Below are positions 1-5,369 of a stretch of DNA of 6,986 nt, piece after piece. Numbering within the stretch: the stretch's first letter is position 1; every line of letters begins with the position of its first letter. Origin of the DNA: an uncultured Cellvibrio sp. (GTDB lineage Bacteria; Pseudomonadota; Gammaproteobacteria; Pseudomonadales; Cellvibrionaceae); assembly GCA_946886255.1 (NCBI GenBank), contig CAMPIG010000257.1, positions 1 to 6,986 of the forward strand. Reading direction: 5' to 3'. The translations under genes and the position numbers were made by a program. The notes beneath the pieces were generated by a model. The model searched no databases and was not told the DNA's origin. It saw only the letters and a list, made by a program, of their open reading frames with translations.

Positions 1-90
1 GGCTACCTGTTAACCGGTTGTTTTGCCACGGGCCGTCAGGCTGGTTTGGGCGTCGTCGAGTGGTTAGCAAATACGCCGAAGTGCACATGA
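1..90 (+). CDS. possible 3' end of a truncated upstream gene
   Basis: Reading from base 1, frame 1 is open for 29 codons and stops at TGA 88-90. The peptide ends ...GLGVVEWLANTPKCT, and about 60% of its third positions are G or C, which would suit coding DNA here. I do not recognise a family from so short a tail. Frame 3 is also open to about base 110, and the minus strand is open from an ATG at 88 back to the window edge, so the assignment is weak. The T-rich stretch directly after the stop would suit the end of a transcription unit, but I see no clean hairpin before it. Confidence 0.2.
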   Translation, partial: GYLLTGCFATGRQAGLGVVEWLANTPKCT

Positions 91-117
91 TTTTTTACAT
101 TTTTTTATGAACTTTTT
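91..117. other. phased T-tracts, possible bent DNA
   Basis: Three T runs lie in a row: six T at 91-96, seven at 100-106 and five at 113-117. Their centres are about 9.5 and 11.5 bases apart, close to one helical turn, which is the arrangement that gives intrinsic curvature. They sit about 40-65 bases upstream of the candidate rnk -35 box. They could also simply be AT-rich spacer, or the T stretch of a terminator for a gene ending at 90. Confidence 0.3.
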
Positions 118-155
118 GAAAGTGTTTGTTACGCCACATAGCTATTTCGATGCTA

Positions 156-184
156 TTGCCGTTTCATTTCCGCTGACCTATTAT
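156..184 (+). promoter_or_regulatory. candidate sigma70 promoter for rnk
   Basis: A -35-like box TTGCCG (156-161, 4 of 6 consensus bases) and a -10-like box TATTAT (179-184, 5 of 6) are separated by exactly 17 bases. Transcription would start near base 191 and leave a leader of about 85 bases before the rnk ATG at 275. This is the best-spaced pair seen in the upstream region, but it is a prediction by eye. Confidence 0.45.
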
Positions 185-234
185 CGATCCTGCCCTTCTT
201 TCTAATAACTCCAACAACAACTTAATTGTAACCT

Positions 235-250
235 CCGGTCTCTGGACCGG
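235..250 (+). repeat. inverted repeat in the rnk leader
   Basis: CCGGTC (235-240) and GACCGG (245-250) are perfect reverse complements around a TCTG loop. A 6-bp GC-rich stem-loop could therefore form in the rnk mRNA leader about 24 bases before the ATG at 275. It lies between the predicted transcription start and the ribosome site, so it may tune translation or be an operator. No T-run follows it, so it is not a typical terminator. Confidence 0.4.
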
Positions 251-265
251 TGATCAACCATGTTC

Positions 266-269
266 GAGG
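266..269 (+). promoter_or_regulatory. ribosome binding site deciding the rnk start
   Basis: GAGG lies five bases before the ATG at 275. It falls inside the reading frame that would begin at the earlier ATG at 260, and no comparable purine-rich site precedes 260. This favours 275 as the true start. The resulting N-terminus (MASESPIVIT) also resembles the family, where a short polar stretch leads into the first strand. Confidence 0.6.
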
Positions 270-274
270 TTTTT

Positions 275-667
275 ATGGCAAGCGAATCACCAATAGTCAT
301 CACCGAGCGGGATTTCGAACAACTGGAAGCCTTGCTCAACTCTTTACCAAAATACAATCACTCCGGCGCGTGCCGGCTGATGGGCGGACTGCAACGAGCC
401 GATGTAGTTGCCTGCGATAAGCTGGCACCCAATACTGTCACCATGCACTCGCGGGTTACTTTTACTGTGCTGTCCACCGGAGAAACCTTTACCTATACAC
501 TGGTCTACCCGCAGGATACTGATGGCTGTGCCGATAAAATTTCTGTCCTGGCGCCGATGGGCAGCGCGTTACTCGGTATGTCTGTCGGCCAGGAAATTGA
601 ATGGTTTATTTCTACCACCAAAACCATTCGTGTGCGTATTGATGCGGTGGAATATCCAGAACAGTAA
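275..667 (+). CDS. rnk: nucleoside diphosphate kinase regulator Rnk (GreA/GreB C-terminal-domain family)
   Basis: The 130-residue product matches Rnk, a small cytoplasmic protein that binds RNA polymerase near the secondary channel and was first described as a regulator of nucleoside diphosphate kinase in Pseudomonas and E. coli. An N-terminal helical region (about 8-45) is followed by a GreA/GreB-type FKBP-like domain (about 50-127). Signature stretches are NTVTMHSRV (53-61), LVYP (76-79) and SVLAPMGSALLG (90-101), all of which align with E. coli Rnk (136 residues). The long acidic-tipped coiled coil of true Gre factors is absent, as expected for Rnk, so transcript-cleavage activity is not expected. 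The start at 275 is preferred over the ATG at 260 because of GAGG at 266-269. The lpxR-like gene follows 75 bases later on the same strand with no visible terminator between, so read-through is possible. The family call is secure; the exact role here is inferred. Confidence 0.93.
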   Translation: MASESPIVITERDFEQLEALLNSLPKYNHSGACRLMGGLQRADVVACDKLAPNTVTMHSRVTFTVLSTGETFTYTLVYPQDTDGCADKISVLAPMGSALLGMSVGQEIEWFISTTKTIRVRIDAVEYPEQ

Positions 668-733
668 CTTTTACGAAGTATGTAATCTGTCAGGTTATTG
701 GTATCAGGAAATACATAATTGATCTTTGAGCGT

Positions 734-738
734 AGGGA
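734..738 (+). promoter_or_regulatory. ribosome binding site deciding the lpxR-like start
   Basis: AGGGA ends four bases before the ATG at 743. The same frame can be opened earlier by a TTG at 719, but that would add eight charged or polar residues (MIFERREF) ahead of the signal peptide and has no clear ribosome site. The ATG at 743 gives a classical short n-region, so it is preferred. Confidence 0.6.
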
Positions 739-742
739 ATTC

Positions 743-1729
743 ATGCGCGGTATTTTTATTGTCATCCATCTTGTGGTTGTGCAACTCTGTTGCTTTCTAT
801 TGGCGTCCCCCGCACACGCGGAAATTGATTGGGCTTCCGTCATCTGGCATAACGATATCTTTGCCAACAAAGATGGTGGCGGTTATACCAATGGGTTGTA
901 TCTTTCCTGGTATGACCTGTCCAACGAAGGCGACGAAAAACTCAAACCACCCTTGCTGACCTTGCCTTTGGCATGGATGCAGGATGATAACGCGCCCCTG
1001 GCTTATGCTGCCCACACCTTGGGTCAGGCCATGGTGACACCGCGTGATATTTCCAAAGAAATCCCCGACCCTAACGATGCGCCCTATGCCGGTTTATTAT
1101 TTTTTCGTTCATCCTATATTGTGGTGGACGATAATTTTGCCGATGCGGTCAGCTTGTTGATCGGCGTACTGGGACCCGCCTCCGGCGCTGAAAAGACTCA
1201 GCGTTTAATTCATAAAATTACCGATTCAACCGAACCCAGAGGCTGGGATTCTCAATTGGGCAACGAGCCCATTGGCCAGATTTCCCGCACTGGTGTGTGG
1301 CGTTTGGCCAGTCATGAAACCAGCCCGGTCGATATGGTTTTGCTGGCCAATATCAGCTTGGGCAATCTTGAATCCTCCGCCGGTGGCGGGCTGATTTTAC
1401 GCGCCGGCACCGGGCTGCAACAAAGTTTTTCCACCGCCGCACTGCTGACCGGCAGGATCAGTAACCCTATGGCCATTGACGGCGGTTGGTACGTGTATGC
1501 TGGCATGACAGCCGACTATGTCCACAACCAGATCTTCATCAACGGCAACACCTTTCGCGACAGCCCCTCAGCAAATTTACGCCACGAGCAATATGGCCTT
1601 TACGGCGGCATTTCCTATTCCTGGGACAATGTGAGCATGAGCCTTTCTTATCAGGAAGGCAGCGCTCTGGATACCAACGCTACGGCGCGGGAAGAGTTCG
1701 GTGCGTTGACCTTGGCCTGGCGCTTGTGA
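743..1729 (+). CDS. lpxR: lipid A 3'-O-deacylase, LpxR family (DUF2219), outer membrane
   Basis: The 328-residue product is an LpxR-type outer-membrane beta-barrel enzyme. In Salmonella, LpxR is a Ca2+-dependent deacylase that removes the 3'-linked acyloxyacyl chain of lipid A. A Sec signal peptide spans residues 1-26: hydrophobic core at 4-20, SPAHA at the end, cleavage before EIDW. Family motifs are in order: HNDIF with N37-D38, YTNG with T49, VTPRDI (98-103), DAPYAG (112-117), GVLGPASG (141-148), then Q153 and H157, and GWDSQLGNEP (167-176). N37, D38, T49 and H157 align with Salmonella mature N9, D10, T34 and the catalytic H122, so the active site looks intact. The rest alternates polar and hydrophobic residues as barrel strands do. 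The last residue is Leu (LAWRL), where outer-membrane proteins more often end in Phe. It lies downstream of rnk without a visible terminator, so it may share its transcript. Activity on this organism's lipid A is inferred. Confidence 0.9.
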   Translation: MRGIFIVIHLVVVQLCCFLLASPAHAEIDWASVIWHNDIFANKDGGGYTNGLYLSWYDLSNEGDEKLKPPLLTLPLAWMQDDNAPLAYAAHTLGQAMVTPRDISKEIPDPNDAPYAGLLFFRSSYIVVDDNFADAVSLLIGVLGPASGAEKTQRLIHKITDSTEPRGWDSQLGNEPIGQISRTGVWRLASHETSPVDMVLLANISLGNLESSAGGGLILRAGTGLQQSFSTAALLTGRISNPMAIDGGWYVYAGMTADYVHNQIFINGNTFRDSPSANLRHEQYGLYGGISYSWDNVSMSLSYQEGSALDTNATAREEFGALTLAWRL

Positions 1730-1778
1730 GATTCATTTAACAGGCATGGTTAATCGGGCAGAGCGGCAGTTAATTCCC

Positions 1779-1784
1779 TATAAT
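1779..1784 (+). promoter_or_regulatory. perfect -10 box TATAAT before the glycosyltransferase
   Basis: TATAAT matches the sigma70 -10 consensus in all six bases. No recognisable -35 box lies 16-18 bases upstream (around 1755-1762 the sequence is CGGGCAGA) and there is no TG extension, so the promoter may be weak or depend on an activator. Transcription would begin near 1791-1792. That is only 3-4 bases before the TTG at 1795 and about 28 before the GTG at 1819. Two TTAAT copies 20 bases apart (1750-1754, 1770-1774) flank the spot where a -35 or activator site would be. Confidence 0.4.
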
Positions 1785-1818
1785 AACCGGCACCTTGGTT
1801 AAACCTACGTGCACTGTT

Positions 1819-3111
1819 GTGATAAAGAATATTCTGATCATCGGTTATGTCTGGCCCGAGCCCAACTCATCGGCGGCCGGCTCACGCATGCTGCAATTGA
1901 TTAACGCTTTTCTGCAACCATCCTGGCGCGTCACCTTTGCCTCGGCAGCCAACCTTTCTGAACACCGCATTGATCTTGCTGCTCTGGGCGTGGAAGAAAA
2001 AATCATCGCACTGAATTGCTCAAGTTTTGATGAATACCTGAACGAGCTACAACCCGATATGGTGATGTTTGATCGTTTTTTTACTGAGGAACAATTTGGT
2101 TGGCGGGTAGCAAACACCTGCCCGAATGCTGTGCGGGTTTTAAACACCGAAGATTTACACAGCCTGCGAAAAGTGCGCCAACAACTATTGAAAACCCGAC
2201 AGCAATCCGCTGCTACGGAAGCGGAAAAATATCAGCTGTACCCGCAGGTTGGCGTTACTGAAACTATTTACGAATGGATGGCTTCAGATGATATGGCACA
2301 ACGAGAGATCGCTGCGATCTACCGTTGCGACATTACCTTGATGATTTCACGCTTTGAATATCAACTGTTGCAACAGGCTTTTTCCGTACCGGAGACACTG
2401 CTGCATTACTGCCCATTTTTGCTACAACCCGCACCACCAACCCGGCCGGCATTCGAACAGCGGCAGGATTTTATTACTATCGGAAATTTTCGCCACGAAC
2501 CCAATTGGGACGCCGTACTCTGTTTGAAGCACCGGATATGGCCACGCCTGCGTGCACAACTACCTCAAGCACAACTTAAAATCTACGGCGCCTACCCACC
2601 GCCCAAAGCCACAGCATTACACAACCCGAAACAGGGATTCCTGGTGTGCGGCTGGGCCGATGATGCGCACGAGGTAATGCAGCAAGCGCGTGTGTGCCTG
2701 GCGCCTTTGCGATTTGGTGCGGGCCTTAAAGGAAAACTGATGGATGCCATGCAGTGCGGCACGCCGAGCGTGACAACCACCATAGGCGCGGAAGGTATTC
2801 TTGACGCGGAACATTGGCCGGGATTTGTTGCCGATGAGCTTGAACAGTTTGTCACTGCTGCAGTAAATTTGTACGAGTCGCCCACGCTATGGCATAGCGC
2901 ACAGGATCGCTGCGTGGGTACGCTGCAACAATTTTCTGCCACAGCGTTAACACCTGCCCTGATAGATAAACTGAAAGCAACTGCCGATACATTGGCAGCG
3001 CATCGGCGCCATAATTTTATTGGCGCCATGCTGCAACACCATCAACATAAAAGCACGCAATATATGTCGCTGTGGATCGAAGCCAAGACCAGAAACGCAC
3101 GTCAGGATTAA
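1819..3111 (+). CDS. glycosyltransferase, GT-B fold, GT4-type (group 1)
   Basis: This is a cytoplasmic retaining-type glycosyltransferase of about 430 residues, presumed to move a sugar from a nucleotide donor to an envelope glycan or other acceptor; the substrates cannot be read from sequence. Using numbering from the GTG at 1819, the first Rossmann strand with its glycine/serine loop is NILIIGYVW to NSSAAGSRM (4-24). The C-terminal donor domain begins at about residue 217 with FITIGNFRHEPN (218-229), then LKIYGAY (253-259) and VCGWADD (276-282). The donor-binding signature is APLRFGAGLKGKLMDAMQCG (295-314), followed by TTIGAEGI. The acidic residue of this signature is Asp308 (LMDAM) where Glu is more usual. 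A basic, His-rich tail (about 395-430) extends beyond the fold. The start is uncertain: the frame has no ATG before the first strand. TTG 1795 would add eight residues, and neither start has a clear ribosome site. GTG gives the commoner N-terminus MIKNILIIG. It converges on the next gene with an 11-base gap. Confidence 0.88.
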   Translation: MIKNILIIGYVWPEPNSSAAGSRMLQLINAFLQPSWRVTFASAANLSEHRIDLAALGVEEKIIALNCSSFDEYLNELQPDMVMFDRFFTEEQFGWRVANTCPNAVRVLNTEDLHSLRKVRQQLLKTRQQSAATEAEKYQLYPQVGVTETIYEWMASDDMAQREIAAIYRCDITLMISRFEYQLLQQAFSVPETLLHYCPFLLQPAPPTRPAFEQRQDFITIGNFRHEPNWDAVLCLKHRIWPRLRAQLPQAQLKIYGAYPPPKATALHNPKQGFLVCGWADDAHEVMQQARVCLAPLRFGAGLKGKLMDAMQCGTPSVTTTIGAEGILDAEHWPGFVADELEQFVTAAVNLYESPTLWHSAQDRCVGTLQQFSATALTPALIDKLKATADTLAAHRRHNFIGAMLQHHQHKSTQYMSLWIEAKTRNARQD

Positions 3112-3122
3112 GTAAAAAAGAA

Positions 3123-4004
3123 TTATGGCAATTTAGGTGGGGCAATATTGGGTTGTTCAAGGTCGAAGATACGACGCTCCTTGTTGGACAGTTCTTCGTA
3201 ACCCTGCTTGAAACTCGGAACACTGAAAAACAATTCGTTAAAACTGCCATCTTCAATAGCCAGTTGTAAACCATGCTCAATGCGCTCGGCCAGTTTTTTA
3301 TCGCGCGGATTAACGAAAAAATAGATAGGTGCCGGATAATAAAACATCAGGCTTTCCTCAATCACCAGGCCCTTATCCGCATGGACTTGTTGCTCGTCCC
3401 AGACCTCATATAACCCGCGCGGAAAATAATCGAACCGTTTGCCTGCCAGCATGGTAAATAACAAGTCGTAATGAGCTGAAGTGACGACGGGCAGGTCGCT
3501 GTTTTGCATGACTTTGGTATCAGGCCAATTGGACACCGAGCCCGCGCGGAAGCGGCGCAATTCATTCAGGGATTTAATAGCCTTGAATTTCTCGCGGTCT
3601 TTTTGGCGAATCAGAAAAATACGGTAGCTGTTCAACCCCTGCAACAGGGACACGCGAATCGGTAATAGTTCCCGCTCGCGATCCTCATCGGGACTGGTCC
3701 ACAGCACATTGATCGAGCGGCCGAATTTTAACTCAGAGATGATGCGGGCAGAGGTAAAGTTGTTGCGGAAATAACTGATTTCGTAAGGGCCATGGGTAGC
3801 GACTGTTTTGTCGAGCGCCAGGGACAGCAGCTTTGGAAAATACATCTGGTGACTCGGCGCGCTGGCTTTAATAAACGGCAGGACAATCTGTTGTACTTCT
3901 GTCGGTTGGCTGCCCAAAGCCGAGCAACTGGCAGCCAGCATTATGCCGACCAATAGCCGTCGGAACTGTTGCGCTCTATGGAATAATTTCCATACCGATA
4001 ACAT
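3123..4004 (-). CDS. secreted periplasmic-binding-protein-like protein (type 2 fold, SBP_bac_3-like)
   Basis: The 293-residue product carries an N-terminal export signal: n-region with R10, R15 and R16, hydrophobic core 17-25, then SCSALGSQ. Cleavage is probably near 31-33, or before Cys27 if LAASC serves as a weak lipobox. The mature part looks like a two-lobe type 2 solute-binding protein: lobe 1 opens with QQIVLPF (38-44) and an FPKLLSLAL helix (56-64). A crossover near 125-135 (SYRIFLIR) leads to lobe 2, with the KSLNELRRFRAGSVSNWPDT stretch (144-163), AHYDLLFTMLAGKRFDYFP (177-195) and YFFVNPRDKKLAERIE (228-243) typical of this superfamily. The ligand is unknown. No permease or ATPase genes adjoin it, so it may serve a distant transporter or a signalling role. 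The start has AGG nine bases upstream (4017-4015). A T-rich run (six T on the coding strand, 3119-3114) follows the stop. Family-level recognition is good; function is unassigned. Confidence 0.75.
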   Translation of the reverse strand: MLSVWKLFHRAQQFRRLLVGIMLAASCSALGSQPTEVQQIVLPFIKASAPSHQMYFPKLLSLALDKTVATHGPYEISYFRNNFTSARIISELKFGRSINVLWTSPDEDRERELLPIRVSLLQGLNSYRIFLIRQKDREKFKAIKSLNELRRFRAGSVSNWPDTKVMQNSDLPVVTSAHYDLLFTMLAGKRFDYFPRGLYEVWDEQQVHADKGLVIEESLMFYYPAPIYFFVNPRDKKLAERIEHGLQLAIEDGSFNELFFSVPSFKQGYEELSNKERRIFDLEQPNIAPPKLP

Positions 4005-4181
4005 TGCATAAATACCTGTGAAAGATCTACTCAGCCGTCACGCAGGCGATACAGTGAGTATAGATTAAGTCTGGACCAGCGCCATTGCCGACCATAGCGC
4101 CAGCCGCGAAGCCTCCCAAATCTTCATTAAATGATTTAGCATGCCCCGTCTATCACCATATCAACGCTACAAGGAGTTACC
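4005..4181. promoter_or_regulatory. shared intergenic region of two divergent genes
   Basis: These 177 bases separate the - strand binding-protein gene from the + strand RDD gene and must hold both promoters. For the - strand, TATACT (4062 down to 4057, 5 of 6 consensus) is a possible -10 box about 53 bases before the start, but no good -35 box lies at the right distance. An 11-base palindrome TCATTAAATGA (4124-4134) sits inside a longer imperfect inverted repeat (AAATC...GATTT) and could be an operator. No convincing promoter pair was found for the + strand. Confidence 0.35.
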
Positions 4182-4694
4182 ATGGAAAACCCCTATCAAT
4201 CACCCAATGCCGACCTGATGAGCACGCCACGCGAAAATGACGGCGATGCTATGCCGCTGGCTTCAAAATGGGCGCGCTTGTTCGGCGCCATCATCGACGG
4301 CATTATCGGTATCCTGATCGCCCTCCCTTTCTGGGTACTGATCGGTGGCTTTGACATGATCACCGGCGGTGAAGAGCCACCACTCCACTACACGATTTTC
4401 GGTGGCATCTATGGATTCGCGGCTTTTTTATTGGTCCATGGCTACTTATTGAAAACCTATGGGCAAACCCTAGGCAAAAAGATGTTGGGCACGCGGATTA
4501 CCGATATGCAAGGCAACCTGCCAGCGTTCGGCACTCTGGTGTTAAAGCGCTACCTGCCGATTTCTGTGGTATCTGTTATCCCGGTTGTTGGCCCGCTGCT
4601 GACCTTGATCGATATTCTGTTTATCTTCCGCAGTGATCGCCGTTGTGTGCACGACCTGATCGCGGACACACAGGTGCTAGAAGAACGAAAGTAA
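4182..4694 (+). CDS. RDD family inner-membrane protein
   Basis: The 170-residue product is an RDD-family membrane protein, a widespread group of mostly unassigned function, some linked to transport or stress. The conserved Arg and first Asp appear as ARLFGAIIDG (R32, D39), and the final conserved Asp in VHDLIADT (D158). The QTLGKKMLG segment (95-103) and a following I/V-T-D strand are also typical. Membrane segments are at about 35-55, 70-90 and 125-149. The protein begins MENPYQSPNADL, an NPY-x-x-P-x-A type leader seen at the N-terminus of several small bacterial membrane proteins; its function is not known to me. A strong ribosome site AAGGAG (4171-4176) lies five bases before the ATG. It stands alone on this strand: the divergent binding-protein gene is upstream and a hairpin plus a convergent operon follow. 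Family call is firm; role is unknown. Confidence 0.88.
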   Translation: MENPYQSPNADLMSTPRENDGDAMPLASKWARLFGAIIDGIIGILIALPFWVLIGGFDMITGGEEPPLHYTIFGGIYGFAAFLLVHGYLLKTYGQTLGKKMLGTRITDMQGNLPAFGTLVLKRYLPISVVSVIPVVGPLLTLIDILFIFRSDRRCVHDLIADTQVLEERK

Positions 4695-4713
4695 AAGGTT
4701 ATACCTGAAAGGT

Positions 4714-4746
4714 ATTTGCCACAGGGTTTTACACCCCGTGGCAAAT
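4714..4746. terminator. inverted repeat, probable bidirectional terminator
   Basis: ATTTGCCAC (4714-4722) pairs perfectly with GTGGCAAAT (4738-4746). After one mismatch, GGG/CCC extend the stem around a 7-base loop, giving about 12 pairs. A second small repeat, ATACCT-gaa-AGGTAT (4701-4715), abuts it on the left. It lies between two convergent genes (stops at 4694 and 4802), where one hairpin can end both transcripts. Neither side has a classical long U-run: the - strand side has only ACCTTTC and then AACCTTTTAC. Termination may therefore be partial, or the structure may act as an mRNA 3' stabiliser. Confidence 0.6.
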
Positions 4747-4801
4747 GCTGATAACAGGTCCGGAAAAAATGCTCTCCCGTTTTCCTGCTGCTGCGTATAT
4801 A

Positions 4802-5359
4802 TCAAAACCGCATATATTTCGAGTCATCCCCAAAATAATAGGTCTTGCTATCTGTGTTATGCAGATATTGCACCGTCAAACCCGACTGTCCATATCCTTG
4901 AAAATATGAGAACCGAAACCTGTGCTTTCCTTCACTCAGGGTCACTGGACAACTCTGCATGGAGAACGGACGATCGCGCTGGAATTCACACAACGGTTTA
5001 TCGTCGATCGCGGCAGTGAAGCCATCATCGCTGGCGATATTAAAGCGGTATTGTCCTGCTACTTTTACCGTGAACTCATGTTCAACATCCACAAAGAATT
5101 GATCGTAGTAACCGATATCGCCCAACTTGTCATGGCGGAAGCGACTTTTGTCGTACAGGTTCAGGTTATCCACCATCACCTCTTTGGTAAATTCAACATC
5201 ACGCGGCTGATTGATGTTGGTGATTTGTGCACGGTTTTTAATGATGGTTAATTTAATGACCGGATCAACATACACCGGTGTGATGCGCCACAGGATAACC
5301 ACCGTTACCAATGCTAACAGGATCGACAGGGCTGTATTTTTATTCATTGTCAGTTTCAT
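4802..5359 (-). CDS. single-pass membrane protein with periplasmic PA14-like domain
   Basis: The 185-residue product has one N-terminal hydrophobic segment (about 9-24, after K2 and K7) without a clear cleavage site, so it is probably anchored in the inner membrane with the rest in the periplasm. Residues about 85-167 resemble a PA14 domain: FTVKVAGQYRFNIASDDGF (96-114), a strand with IDDKPL (118-123), VTLSEGKHRFRFSYFQGYG (139-157) and LTVQYLH (161-167). The SDDGF and L-x-x-G-x-H features are hallmarks of PA14, a beta-sandwich found in glycosidases, adhesins and toxins that often binds carbohydrate. C124 and C136 flank a loop and could form a disulfide. The gene starts immediately after the PMT stop codon, with GGTGAG just before, so the two are almost surely co-translated. 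A second in-frame ATG (5347) lacks a ribosome site. A partner role for the PMT, such as acceptor or glycan binding, is inferred; no enzyme activity is evident. Confidence 0.75.
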   Translation of the reverse strand: MKLTMNKNTALSILLALVTVVILWRITPVYVDPVIKLTIIKNRAQITNINQPRDVEFTKEVMVDNLNLYDKSRFRHDKLGDIGYYDQFFVDVEHEFTVKVAGQYRFNIASDDGFTAAIDDKPLCEFQRDRPFSMQSCPVTLSEGKHRFRFSYFQGYGQSGLTVQYLHNTDSKTYYFGDDSKYMRF

Positions 5360-5369
5360 TTATCTCACC
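5360..5369 (-). promoter_or_regulatory. stop-start junction and ribosome site coupling the PMT and PA14 genes
   Basis: On the - strand the sequence reads GGTGAG-ata-ATG-like junction: the PMT stop TAA (5362-5360) is directly followed by the ATG of the next gene (5359-5357), with no spacer. The ribosome site GGTGAG (5369-5364) lies inside the last PMT codons, four bases before that ATG. This layout favours translational coupling, hence matched production of the two membrane proteins. Confidence 0.7.

Noticed and set aside
1..88. Minus strand frame from an ATG at 88 to the window start
   Set aside because: There is no ribosome site before it, the translation is rich in Arg, Pro and Asn, and the opposite + strand frame looks at least as likely.
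408..722. Alternative + strand frame inside rnk
   Set aside because: It overlaps the well-supported rnk frame and its translation is rich in Pro, Arg, Cys and Trp with no family signature.
505..870. Minus strand open frame across the rnk end and lpxR start
   Set aside because: It covers two recognised genes on the other strand, shows no recognisable domain, and has no reason to be coding.
1486..1740. Alternative + strand frame at the lpxR end
   Set aside because: It is an out-of-frame shadow of the conserved barrel strands; composition is atypical (many Arg, His, Gln).
2592..3029. Minus strand open frame (145 codons) opposite the glycosyltransferase
   Set aside because: It is antisense to the conserved donor-binding domain, with a Ser/Ala/Cys-rich translation typical of shadow frames.
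743..3111. LpxR plus glycosyltransferase as one LPS-modification operon
   Set aside because: An intergenic gap with its own TATAAT box separates them and the glycosyltransferase substrate is unknown, so a joint pathway is not supported.
4790..4815. Repeated (A/T)-rich units near the PA14 gene stop (CGTATATAT and CGCATATAT)
   Set aside because: Only two imperfect copies of a low-complexity word; no support for a functional repeat or CRISPR.
4738..5251. Two + strand frames opposite the PA14-like gene
   Set aside because: They overlap the terminator hairpin and the PA14 coding strand and have no recognisable features.
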